From NCBI GenBank assembly GCA_050951725.1, contig JBMNJO010000001.1:372001-436000 (forward strand): a DNA stretch of 64,000 bases, read 5' to 3'. The translations under genes were made by a program, and so were the position numbers. Shown piece after piece: positions 25,919 to 34,825 of this stretch (position 1 is the first letter of the stretch; each line of letters starts with the position of its first letter). A model generated the notes under the pieces. It ran no database searches and was not told the origin of the DNA. It saw only the letters and a list, made by a program, of their open reading frames with translations. This stretch comes from DTU052 sp050951725 (lineage in GTDB: Bacteria > Bacillota > Syntrophomonadia > Syntrophomonadales > DTU052).

Positions 25919-27352
25919 TTATTCCTTGATTCCGGCCAGGTACTTGGCCAGGTCTTTTTTGGCTCCCATATCATAGGAACTCATCACCGCTATGTCTTCC
26001 ATGATCGGGGATCCGCCGCCGTGAACACCGGCTATCTGTCCCAGCACAGTGGCCATTTCTGAGGTCAAAAGATCACTGGCCAGGTGAAAGGCACGGTAGT
26101 GGTTCTCCGGTGAGACTCCTGCCCGCCGGGTGACGTACTTCCTTACAAAATCACCGATAACCGGGTGGTTGTATTCCTTGGAGAGCGGCAGGGTAGCGGG
26201 CAGTCCCCCGGCGATGTCGCAAAGGATGTTATACTCGTGGTAGATGTTATGCCCGGCGTGTCTTCTGCCCACATTGGCATAAATGATATTCGGTATCTGA
26301 GTTCCAGAGGGTGCTTTGATGGACTTGACGGCCGAAGCAATACCAGCGGCGAACACCAACTCCGCTACACTGACCATTTCCGCCAGTTTCTCTTTAACAT
26401 GGGGCATCTTTTCAATACCCAGGTAATCAGCCAGCAAAGCAGTTGCTCCCATCAGGACATCACCCATGCCAGGTTTGCACCCGCAGTAGCTGTGACGGTG
26501 GAATAGAGCGAACAACAGGGCCAGTTCCCCTCCGAAATCAGTTTCTCCATTAATAAATATCCTTTCATTGGGAACAAAGACATGATCCAGGACCGTAAAA
26601 CTTTCCACATCACCGAATTCAGCGATCGGGGCTTCCATGCCAGGTGCCCGGTCAGCAAAATGGCTTTCCCGTCCGATCAGGTATACACCTTCAGCATCCG
26701 CAGGGATAGCAAAGGCTATAGCCCAGTCCTTCTCTTCCTTCTTCAGGGCCCGGGTTGGAATAACTATGATCTCGTCAGCGTAGGGAGCCATAGTGTTATG
26801 CAGCTTGGCTCCGCAGACCACAACCCCGTCCGATCTGCGTTCCACCACGCGTACATACTGGTCAGGGTCTGGCTGTTCTCCCGGCCGCAGCCTTCTGTCA
26901 CCTTTAGCGTCCGTTTGAGCGCATCCGGCCACTAGATCGTTCTCCTGAAAGTACCTCAGGTATTTTAAAAACCGTTCATGATAATTGGTCCCGTACTTGA
27001 TATCGGCATTCTTCGTAGATATAGAGAGTGCATTCATACTGTCAATACCCATACACCTTTGAATGCATCCGCCCACTAAATTGCACAATTCGCGGGTCAT
27101 TTCCTGCTTCATCATCAGGTCATCAGCATCCTGGTGAATATGCGTGAAACGGTTTATTGGCTGGCCGGTGATATGTGATTTAGTTACCAGCCACTTTTTG
27201 TATTTGGGGTCATCGACCAGGTCAAAGGTCAGCCGGATGGCCGCACTGGCTTTCACTACCCGGGGATCATCACGACCAATCAATTCACCATCCAGGTAGA
27301 TGTTATCTCTCATTTTAAATAGCGACTGCAGATACTGTTCGGACGTTCTCAT
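25919..27352 (-). CDS. abfD: 4-hydroxybutyryl-CoA dehydratase family flavoprotein
   Basis: 477 residues from ATG 27352, which has AGGAG 13 nt upstream; GTG 27364 sits too close to that site. Belongs to the HpaB/4-hydroxybutyryl-CoA dehydratase family. The residues that bind the 4Fe-4S cluster in the Clostridium aminobutyricum enzyme appear conserved: CIQRC (C96, C100) and HRHSYCGC (H285, C292). The enzyme converts 4-hydroxybutyryl-CoA to crotonyl-CoA by a radical route and isomerises vinylacetyl-CoA. Neighbours (acyl-CoA synthetase, CoA-transferases elsewhere in the window) fit a 4-hydroxybutyrate/crotonyl-CoA pathway. Other HpaB-like functions are less likely because of the cluster ligands. 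Confidence 0.88.
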   Translation of the reverse strand: MRTSEQYLQSLFKMRDNIYLDGELIGRDDPRVVKASAAIRLTFDLVDDPKYKKWLVTKSHITGQPINRFTHIHQDADDLMMKQEMTRELCNLVGGCIQRCMGIDSMNALSISTKNADIKYGTNYHERFLKYLRYFQENDLVAGCAQTDAKGDRRLRPGEQPDPDQYVRVVERRSDGVVVCGAKLHNTMAPYADEIIVIPTRALKKEEKDWAIAFAIPADAEGVYLIGRESHFADRAPGMEAPIAEFGDVESFTVLDHVFVPNERIFINGETDFGGELALLFALFHRHSYCGCKPGMGDVLMGATALLADYLGIEKMPHVKEKLAEMVSVAELVFAAGIASAVKSIKAPSGTQIPNIIYANVGRRHAGHNIYHEYNILCDIAGGLPATLPLSKEYNHPVIGDFVRKYVTRRAGVSPENHYRAFHLASDLLTSEMATVLGQIAGVHGGGSPIMEDIAVMSSYDMGAKKDLAKYLAGIKE

Positions 27353-27815
27353 GTGAATACCCACTCCTCGTAAAGAATTAATTTACATTCATTTCGACAA
27401 TAACACTTGTCACTCCTTTGAAAAATGCACAGTCAATAAAGAAATCACCTATATTTACCGGTTACAATATTGTGACACCAAAATATCAAAATGGAACAAA
27501 TTACTTGTTTCTCTGGAAAATATGTCTTATTCTTATATATAGTGATAATAAAAAGAAAATTTCCAACATAATAAATTAAGGGGGGATTGTTGAATTATTT
27601 AGGAAGCATCCCAACATATTGAACCACCGCACGGAGATGAATCACGAATTGCGTTTTCTCCTTAAAGAGTAACTGTTTCTGTTGAGTTGGGTTATAACAA
27701 GAGGTTTGTTGTCTGCAGAGTGTGGCTCACCCAGGGGTAGTTGTTAGTTAATGAGGTATTCTCACCATCTGAGATATTCAAATGCTCATTATAAGAATCT
27801 TTAAGGAGGAATAAC
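27353..27815. other. 463 bp divergent promoter region (dehydratase / acyl-CoA synthetase)
   Basis: AT-rich. A possible plus-strand promoter TTGTTT-N17-TATTCT lies around 27506-27534 but is weak. ATTCTTAT at 27529-27536 matches one half of the inverted repeat before the CoA-transferase-GNAT gene. 27630-27649 resembles 15537-15556. TTAAGGAGGAA precedes ATG 27816. Confidence 0.4.
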
Positions 27816-29609
27816 ATGCAAACCAGAAATTTGGCTTCGATGATTCATGCGCAGGTAGAAAAGTATTCTGACAAGAAGAATGCACTGTACTATAAAGAGG
27901 GTAATGAATGGAGAGGTATCTCTTGGAGAGAGTTTGGAAATCGTATTGACAATGCAGCCAAAGGGCTCCTGGAGCTAGGCGTTAAAGAGAATGAGTTCGT
28001 GGCGATTTATTCAGGTAATCGGCCGGAGTGGACCATCTGCGATTATGCCATAATGAGTGTCAAATGCTCCACGGTTACCATTTACGCAACCAACATTTCG
28101 GAACAGGCCGAGTATATAGTGGATGATGCTCAAATAAGAGTTATCTTTGTTGATGAGCAGTTTCAATACGATAACGTAATGAAGTTTTTCAATAAGAGTA
28201 AGACTCTTGAATATGTTATCGTTTTCAGCAAATCGGTGAAGATTGAAAAAAACAAAAATGTGATGTACCTGGATGACCTTTATGAACTGGGGAAGAAGTC
28301 CGGCAAAGAAGAACTGTTTCAACAAAGGCTCAAATCATTGAGCTCCGATGATATTGCCGCAATCATCTATACCTCAGGTACCACGGGTGATCCGAAGGGT
28401 GCAATGCTGGCCCACGAGAGTTTTTTTGTTGAGATCGATGCCCTGGAACCAGCTTTCCCCATGAAAGAAAACGATATTGAACTGGTGTTCCTTCCTTTGA
28501 GCCATGTCTACGAGAAAGCCTCCTGTCACTGGATCCATTCCAAGGGTGCAACCCAGTATTTCTGTCACGATACGGACAAGATAGTTGAGTATTTTCAGGA
28601 GATCCGGCCGACCTACATGGTAGGGGTTCCCCGATTGTATGAAAAAGTGTACGCCGCGGTTTATGCAAACATTGAAAAGGCCTCCTCTTTAAAGAAAAAG
28701 ATCTTTACATGGGGGATTGATATCGGAAAGAAATACCGGTTTGCTGAAATCCAGGGTGATGATATTCCGCTGACACTGAAACTCAAGCATTTCATAGCTT
28801 TCAAGTTGGTGTTGCAGAACGTCAGGGCCCTCTTGGGAGGACGTCTGAATTTCTTTTCCGCCGGTGGCGCTCCCCTGGCCAAAGAAATCGAAGAATTCTT
28901 TTTTGCCGCGAACATTTTTATCGCCCAGGGGTATGGCCTGACTGAGACCTGCCCTATGGGTACGTACAATTGCCCCAATGCTTTCAAGTTTGGTACGGTT
29001 GGTAAACCGATCCCCGGCAATGTGATAAAGATCGCACCGGACGGTGAAATCCTAATCAAGGGCAATAATGTAATGAAGGGTTACTGGAACAAACCGGAGG
29101 CCACGGCTGAGGTTATGACCGAAGACGGGTACTTCATGACCGGCGATATTGGGGAATATGATCAGGATGGATTCCTCCGGATAACCGACCGAAAGAAGGA
29201 TATCATTATCACTGCCAACGGTAAAAACGTGGCTCCCCAGAAAATTGAATCCCGCATGGGGCAGGATTATTACGTAGAGCAGATAGTCGTTATTGGTGAC
29301 AAGCAGAAATACCTTACCGCACTGCTGGTCCCATCCTTCCCGGCGCTTGAAGAGTATGCCAACGAGAAAGGAATCAAGTTCGAGACTCATGAGGATCTGA
29401 TAAAGAACCCGGAAATCATAAAATTCTACCGGGAGCGGATCGACGGCCAGTCACACGATCTGGCCAATTTCGAGAAGATCCAGAAATTCACCCTCTTGGC
29501 TAATCCTTTAAGCATCGAGAGAAACGAGATCACACCGACCCTGAAGGTCAAACGGAGAGTTATAGCGGAAAACTACAAAGACATCATAACCGAGATGTAC
29601 GCCGGATAG
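27816..29609 (+). CDS. Long-chain acyl-CoA synthetase, AMP-forming (FadD-like)
   Basis: 597 residues. ANL-superfamily motifs: the P-loop-like YTSGTTGDPKGAML near residue 189, FLPLSHVYEK near 227, the GYGLTETCPMG adenylate motif near 372, TGDIGEYDQDGFLRITDRKKDIII near 445, and a conserved Lys near the C-terminus. It activates fatty acids to acyl-CoA with ATP, releasing AMP and PPi. The gene has an ideal ribosome site (AAGGAGGAATAAC) and is divergently transcribed from the dehydratase. It is monocistronic and ends in a hairpin at 29639-29670. Confidence 0.92.
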   Translation: MQTRNLASMIHAQVEKYSDKKNALYYKEGNEWRGISWREFGNRIDNAAKGLLELGVKENEFVAIYSGNRPEWTICDYAIMSVKCSTVTIYATNISEQAEYIVDDAQIRVIFVDEQFQYDNVMKFFNKSKTLEYVIVFSKSVKIEKNKNVMYLDDLYELGKKSGKEELFQQRLKSLSSDDIAAIIYTSGTTGDPKGAMLAHESFFVEIDALEPAFPMKENDIELVFLPLSHVYEKASCHWIHSKGATQYFCHDTDKIVEYFQEIRPTYMVGVPRLYEKVYAAVYANIEKASSLKKKIFTWGIDIGKKYRFAEIQGDDIPLTLKLKHFIAFKLVLQNVRALLGGRLNFFSAGGAPLAKEIEEFFFAANIFIAQGYGLTETCPMGTYNCPNAFKFGTVGKPIPGNVIKIAPDGEILIKGNNVMKGYWNKPEATAEVMTEDGYFMTGDIGEYDQDGFLRITDRKKDIIITANGKNVAPQKIESRMGQDYYVEQIVVIGDKQKYLTALLVPSFPALEEYANEKGIKFETHEDLIKNPEIIKFYRERIDGQSHDLANFEKIQKFTLLANPLSIERNEITPTLKVKRRVIAENYKDIITEMYAG

Positions 29610-29638
29610 ATATCAGATACATACGAACGAATTAAACA

Positions 29639-29670
29639 GGAGAGGATTCCAGAAACACGGGATCCTCTCC
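29639..29670 (+). terminator. Hairpin after acyl-CoA synthetase gene
   Basis: GGAGAGGATTCC and GGGATCCTCTCC form a strong stem with one mismatch pair and an 8-nt loop, 30 nt after the stop. No T-run follows, so it may be an RNA-stabilising or weak terminator hairpin. Confidence 0.55.
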
Positions 29671-29857
29671 CTGGCTTTCAGGCAAAATCAAGCCCAATCA
29701 CATCTGGTGAGGATTTTAATATATTATTGCAAACGGTTTGTTAATCGTTGTATGCGGGATTTGGCTGAAAGCGAAAAGGTTAAACAAGTCCCACTGGGAT
29801 TAACATTCAGCCAAAACGGAATCGAACCAAGTAGATTTGGAGATAGGTGGTTGTAAT

Positions 29858-30817
29858 ATGTCATCTGGAGCATCGAAAAAACTAATCATTTTCATTACCG
29901 TAGATACTGAAGACAATTACTTTGAAGTACCACGACTCATTACCGGGGAAGGGCTTGCCGGTAACCCAGGTATTCATAAGATCCTCGATATTACCGAACA
30001 ATATGGATTCAAGAGCAATGTATTCCTGGATGTATATAATCACCAAAACTTTCAGCCGGGCGTTTTGCAGAGTATTGCACAATCCATTTATGATCGTGGT
30101 CATGCGGTGGAACTTCACACTCATCCCGACTATACCAAACATTTGGATTTCTACAAACGTTATATCTATAAATATCCCCTGGAAGGGCAAATCCGGATTA
30201 TGGAGTATGGCAAGAATCTAATATACGAATGGACCGGTGAGTATCCCGTTGCTCATCGTGGGGGTTCTTATGCCATGAATGAGGATACGCTGAACGCACT
30301 TTACGAGGTCGGCATTCCCATTGACTCATCACTATACTTTCAGCATAAAAACAATCAGCTTAAGGAAGCATTCACGATTAATAAGGTAAGCTTCTATGCC
30401 AGGACAATTGAAGTACCGGTTACCTTGGTAAGGATAGCCAAGCGTGACGGAAGTTATCGGAATTCAAAATTTGATATCGATGCGCATTCCTATGATCAGC
30501 TGATCAAAGTCATTCAATCTGCCAAAGAGAACAGCTTGCCAACCCTCACCCTGTTCCTACACAGTTTTTCATTTATCAGACGAAATACCAAAAAAGCTTG
30601 CGACGAAGATGATCCCCGGGCCCTATTCCGGTCACTGTCCCGAAACCGGTCTTTTAAATGCGAGATACTTGGCATTGACGATAAAAAATTAGTCAAGTAC
30701 GATCAACTGCTTAATTATATTGCCCAGGATTCAGACATTGAGGTATTAACATTCCGGGACTGGTACCAAACCGATCCGGATTTTGATTGCGGATCGGATT
30801 TCATACCCGTTATTTGA
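29858..30817 (+). CDS. Polysaccharide deacetylase-like protein (NodB fold)
   Basis: 319 residues from ATG 29858 (AGGTGG about 8 nt upstream; a TTG at 29837 is less likely). NodB-type motifs: FITVDTED near the start with the metal-site Asp, ELHTHPDYTKH near residue 87 with the His pair, AHRGGSYAMNEDTL near 130, and LFLHSFSF near 230. These enzymes remove acetyl groups from cell-surface glycans. There is no signal peptide, so it may act on a cytoplasmic precursor. It is followed by a tiny ORF and the convergent glycosyltransferase, suggesting a surface-glycan locus. Confidence 0.8.
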   Translation: MSSGASKKLIIFITVDTEDNYFEVPRLITGEGLAGNPGIHKILDITEQYGFKSNVFLDVYNHQNFQPGVLQSIAQSIYDRGHAVELHTHPDYTKHLDFYKRYIYKYPLEGQIRIMEYGKNLIYEWTGEYPVAHRGGSYAMNEDTLNALYEVGIPIDSSLYFQHKNNQLKEAFTINKVSFYARTIEVPVTLVRIAKRDGSYRNSKFDIDAHSYDQLIKVIQSAKENSLPTLTLFLHSFSFIRRNTKKACDEDDPRALFRSLSRNRSFKCEILGIDDKKLVKYDQLLNYIAQDSDIEVLTFRDWYQTDPDFDCGSDFIPVI

Positions 30818-30827
30818 GGGAAACGCG

Positions 30828-30995
30828 ATGCAGCCCGTAACATATCGGTGGCCTGAAATCCAAGGTGAGAGGTCAATTGGAACCCTGTATTTTAGGGTGG
30901 ATTTTACGATGGCCGATGAAAGGGAGCCCATAGATACATTGGTTTTCGAATGCAAGGGAAATAGTGTTGGTATCAGCATGAACTTTCGTCTGTAA
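30828..30995 (+). CDS. Small hypothetical protein of 55 residues
   Basis: Starts at ATG 30828 with GAGGG about 8 nt upstream, 10 nt after the deacetylase stop. The protein starts MQPVTYRWPEIQGERS and is mixed-charge without a membrane segment. I do not recognise it. The good spacing to the upstream gene supports translation, but the reading frame could also be chance. Confidence 0.35.
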   Translation: MQPVTYRWPEIQGERSIGTLYFRVDFTMADEREPIDTLVFECKGNSVGISMNFRL

Positions 30996-31017
30996 ATTCC
31001 GCTCGCAGGTATTAAGG

Positions 31018-32700
31018 TCAGACGCAAACCTGCTCGATATCAGCCTCTGATAAGGATGCGGGTCTGCAGATATAATTAAACCGGTCAGTTGCATACAGCT
31101 TAGCATCAGACAAAAAACAATTATCCATAATATATTGATGGTCAAAACCTGACCAGCATTGATGATTAAGACTATCAAGCAACTCTCTTTTTACTACCAT
31201 AGCTGAACTCCACAGGTGATTAACATACCGGTTCTCTGTTTTCGGATGAAAAAGTTCCAACCTATCTCCCAGACTTGAATAATAGCTACATTTGCCCACT
31301 GCGTCCGCATCGGTATAGTCAAAAGCAATCAATAAATCCGTCAGAAAACTGGGAGCATAATAATCACTGGCACTAAAGAACGATATATATGGAAAGCTGG
31401 TTAATCTAAGAGCCTGGTTAAACATTTCTTCAGGTGCGGTTTCCGGAGTAACCTGAAGCAGGTGAATGTTTTCGCGAGTCTGGAATTGGTTATCCCTAAA
31501 ACTGACCTCGACTGGTTCAGCGGTCGTGAGCAGGATAATTATAAGTTCTTTACGAGCATGATTCTGATTCAGGAAATTAGTTAATACCTGCTGAAGCAGG
31601 TCCTGGCTGTGGCATATGCTGATGACTGAAACACCATGACTTGCATCTTTTTCGGGTTTGAACCCTATGCTGTCCAGCACCTTGATAAGCCTGTGTTTAT
31701 AAGTATGTTTGCCGAAAACCTCTCTTTGACCCTTCAATGCCAGCTTATCGCGGTATTCATCATCACCCAACAATTCCTCCAGGTATCGACTGGTATCTGA
31801 TTCCGTATGACAGAGTTTTACCACCCCCGGGAACAGTTCTTTGATACCGGGGGAGTAACTGCTGATTACCGGTGTCCCACAGGCTAATAGTTCGAAAACA
31901 CGGCGTGAGAACATGGTCTGACTGTCATCGACTGAATTCACATTTAAAAAAACCAGGTATTTTTTGTAGATAGAGTTCATCTCATCGTACGTCACGAACC
32001 CCTTAATGCAGTGCTGGTAAATATCCGGGAAAAGATAGTTTTTGTGTTTGTTTTCATACATTCGATCATAAATGTGCACATCATATTCCAGAGCCGGCGT
32101 CAGCAATAACTGTAAATTACTTCTCCTGCTTTCATGCTTCTGGTTATACCAGGTCCCGGCAAAAGCTACCTTCCCAATCTTTTCCTGGTCTCGATCGACC
32201 GGATTATGCAGCTTGGGTTGAGCAGCAAACATTAAATCAAAAATCCGGTCGTGTCCCAGTATCTCCCGGTAGCGAGGTATGGAATGGATATCGGTGGTGA
32301 ATACATAATCAAAAAACTTGGCGGCTTCAATAAAGTGATCAAAATTCGAAGGGTCTTCTTTATTCCAAAAAACGGTGGGTATATTGTTACTCCGGCACCA
32401 ATTAGTCAATTCCCGCAGGGGACGGTCCCGATTGCCAGATAACCCGCCGATCATTTTACGCCATGTTAAGTCCTTTCCTCTCCAGGCTGATTCAACGAAT
32501 AAGAAATGAGGATTCTCCCGCAGCATGGTTTCCTTCCAGTCATCCGGGGTCAGTTGAATAAAATTCGCTTCATATTGAAAGCTCTTATAACTGAATTCAT
32601 CCAAAACGCATGCTATCTTATAATCCCTAACCGGAAGGTTTGGACAATCATCCCAAGTGGTCCAGACGGACTTTATTCCGTTATGATTATGCCGATGCAT
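31018..32700 (-). CDS. CgeB-like glycosyltransferase with C-terminal GT2-like domain
   Basis: 560 residues from ATG 32700. Residues about 20-345 resemble the CgeB/GT1-type family (PHFLFVESAWRGKDLTW; VFTTD; KVAFAGTWYN; VFLNVNSVDDSQTMFSRRVFELLACGTPVISS). From about 355 a GT-A-like domain follows (VSVISICHSQDLLQQVLTNFLNQ; FPYISFFSASDYYAPSFL). No ribosome site precedes ATG 32700. The frame stays open for about 30 codons upstream, and GGAAGGG at 32742-32748 sits 8 nt before an in-frame ATA (32733) and 11 nt before an ATT (32730), so the true start may be a rare codon there. Likely role: spore-coat or surface glycosylation. Confidence 0.8.
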   Translation of the reverse strand: MHRHNHNGIKSVWTTWDDCPNLPVRDYKIACVLDEFSYKSFQYEANFIQLTPDDWKETMLRENPHFLFVESAWRGKDLTWRKMIGGLSGNRDRPLRELTNWCRSNNIPTVFWNKEDPSNFDHFIEAAKFFDYVFTTDIHSIPRYREILGHDRIFDLMFAAQPKLHNPVDRDQEKIGKVAFAGTWYNQKHESRRSNLQLLLTPALEYDVHIYDRMYENKHKNYLFPDIYQHCIKGFVTYDEMNSIYKKYLVFLNVNSVDDSQTMFSRRVFELLACGTPVISSYSPGIKELFPGVVKLCHTESDTSRYLEELLGDDEYRDKLALKGQREVFGKHTYKHRLIKVLDSIGFKPEKDASHGVSVISICHSQDLLQQVLTNFLNQNHARKELIIILLTTAEPVEVSFRDNQFQTRENIHLLQVTPETAPEEMFNQALRLTSFPYISFFSASDYYAPSFLTDLLIAFDYTDADAVGKCSYYSSLGDRLELFHPKTENRYVNHLWSSAMVVKRELLDSLNHQCWSGFDHQYIMDNCFLSDAKLYATDRFNYICRPASLSEADIEQVCV

Positions 32701-33052
32701 GACAATTGGGGGTTTGGTGGTTATGCTAATTATGTCTATTACCCTTCCTATCCAAAAACATATTAAACAAGACGTATCACAGTTGTCCCGGGTTTAAAAT
32801 TTTGATTCAGAAACATTATATTACCACAGCAGTTAAAAGATGCAAAAACATGCCCCAAAAATCAGCGCAATTGGTGATGATTACCTTACCGCCAATGAGC
32901 TTGAAACGTCAGAGTTTTCTCGAAAACAATAAAGCCTTGGCCAGTGAAATATCGCATTTCTGGAGATCTGTTCAGCATTATCGTTTTGGTGTTTTGGTAA
33001 GGTAAGGAGTATGCTAAAGGAAATGAGTAGTCCATCGTGAGAAGGAACTGCT
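32701..33052. other. 352 bp divergent region (glycosyltransferase / FHA-FtsW)
   Basis: The first 70 bases continue the open glycosyltransferase frame on the minus strand. The rest has no recognisable gene. GAAGGA lies 7 nt before the ATG at 33053. No convincing promoter pair was found. Confidence 0.35.
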
Positions 33053-34825
33053 ATGAATGATGCGTTAACCAGCGTGCAGCAGTTGCTGGATTCGGTTGCA
33101 GCCTGGTGGACCAATATCGCCCTGGTGGTCAGCAACCTGGCAACTATTGAGTTCTCGGACATCTACACACTGCTGGTAAGGTGGGTGTTCCCCGTACTGG
33201 CAGTGACCATACTGGTGCGTTGCGTCCTGCCTTTGCTGCGAAGGCGGAGATATGATACTGTTTGGGGTTACCTGGAGGTGCCAGGCAGCATACGGATCCC
33301 GGTAACACACTGGGAGAATTCCCTGGGCCGCAGCAAGCTCTCGGATATCGTTGTAAACCTGCCCTTCGTGTCCCGCAGTCACGCTGTCCTCACCTACGGC
33401 AAAGAGGCCTGGAAAATAACCGACCTGGGTTCCAAGGGTGGGGTCAGTGTAAATGGGCAGAGGATTGAAGGGGCACATATGGTTAACGAGGGCGATACCA
33501 TTTCGTTGGCGGGCGCGGAGTTTCGACTCTTGGCAGCAGACGCAGGATCTGACGAGCCGCCCCCATCCGGGCGCTGGGCTTGGCTTTCGAGTTTGGGACA
33601 GGGTATTGTTCCGGGAAAAACCCTTCTCTGGATAGTGCTCTTTCAATTCCTGGGAGCCTTTCAGCTTTACTTCTCCGCCGATGGAGAGGCAAATCCTAAC
33701 ATATTGTTTACTTTTCTGGTCTTGATCGCTGCCGAGTGTTCCTATTACATCATCGCCATGCGCTGTAGCCGGAAGTATCTGGAGCTTGAATTACTGGCCT
33801 TTTTTCTCTGCGGGCTGAACCTGATGGTGGTAACCGCTGACGTACCCTACCAACTGTATAAGCAACTGGCAGCTATAATTATGGGCATGGTTATCTTCTT
33901 CGTCCTCCATATGGTCCTTCAGGATCTGGGCCGGGCCCGTAAACTGAAATACGTGCTTGCAGCCGGGGCGATAGTGCTCTTGGTGATGAATCTGGTTTTT
34001 GGAGAAGTCCGTTTTGGGGCCCGAAACTGGATCAACCTGGGTTTTATTACTTTTCAGCCGATGGAACTGGTCAAGGTAGCCTTTGTGCTGGCGGGGACAG
34101 CGACCCTGGACAGGTTACTGACCACCCGCAATATAACGGCTTTTATCGGGTTTGCTGGGACCTGCATCGGTGCGCTGATTCTCATGCGGGATTTGGGGAC
34201 GGCGGTGGTCTTCTTCGGGGCTTTTCTGGTGATTGCGTTTATGCGCTCCGGTGACTGGCGGACCATAGCTTACATAACTTCGGCGGCGGCACTGGGGGCC
34301 CTGGCAGCAGTTACCTTCATGCCCTATGTGGCGTCCCGTTTTGAGGCCTGGGGTAATGTATGGCAGTATGCCAACAGCCTGGGGTTCCAGCAGACACGCA
34401 CCATGATCGCCGCCGCCAGCGGAGGTCTTTTGGGGATTGGCGGGGGAAACGGCTACCTGGTGAATGTCCCGGCAGCTGATACTGACCTGGTGTTCGGGTT
34501 GCTCTGTGAGGAATGGGGACTGGTGGTGGCCTTTACCGCGGTATTGATGGTAATATTCTTTGCGGTCTTTGCGGTGTCCCTGATGAGGGGTTGCAAATCC
34601 TCTTTTTATGCGATTGCGGCTGCAGGTACCGCCACCATATTCCTGATTCAGACCGCGCTTAATGTTTTTGGCTCGGTAGACCTGCTTCCACTAACGGGGA
34701 TCACGCTGCCGTTTGTATCCAATGGGGGATCTTCGATGATCGCATCCTGGGCCTTGCTGGCCTTTATCAAAGCGGCTGATGACCGCTCCCGGCCGGATAG
34801 TGAAAGAAATGGGAGATTAGAGTGA
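33053..34825 (+). CDS. FHA-domain fused FtsW/RodA/SpoVE-type glycosyltransferase
   Basis: 590 residues. One N-terminal membrane helix (about 40-62) leads into an FHA domain (about 80-160: SLGRSKLSDIVV..PFVSRSHAVL..GSKGGVSVNGQRI), which binds phosphothreonine. From about 185 on are roughly ten membrane spans of the SEDS family with FGARNWINLGFITFQPMELVK near 320, LMRDLGTAVVFFGAF near 375 and the C-terminal GITLPFVSNGGSSM. SEDS proteins polymerise lipid II. The FHA part suggests control by a Ser/Thr kinase. The stop overlaps the PBP gene by 4 nt, giving a paired SEDS-PBP module. Confidence 0.92.
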   Translation: MNDALTSVQQLLDSVAAWWTNIALVVSNLATIEFSDIYTLLVRWVFPVLAVTILVRCVLPLLRRRRYDTVWGYLEVPGSIRIPVTHWENSLGRSKLSDIVVNLPFVSRSHAVLTYGKEAWKITDLGSKGGVSVNGQRIEGAHMVNEGDTISLAGAEFRLLAADAGSDEPPPSGRWAWLSSLGQGIVPGKTLLWIVLFQFLGAFQLYFSADGEANPNILFTFLVLIAAECSYYIIAMRCSRKYLELELLAFFLCGLNLMVVTADVPYQLYKQLAAIIMGMVIFFVLHMVLQDLGRARKLKYVLAAGAIVLLVMNLVFGEVRFGARNWINLGFITFQPMELVKVAFVLAGTATLDRLLTTRNITAFIGFAGTCIGALILMRDLGTAVVFFGAFLVIAFMRSGDWRTIAYITSAAALGALAAVTFMPYVASRFEAWGNVWQYANSLGFQQTRTMIAAASGGLLGIGGGNGYLVNVPAADTDLVFGLLCEEWGLVVAFTAVLMVIFFAVFAVSLMRGCKSSFYAIAAAGTATIFLIQTALNVFGSVDLLPLTGITLPFVSNGGSSMIASWALLAFIKAADDRSRPDSERNGRLE

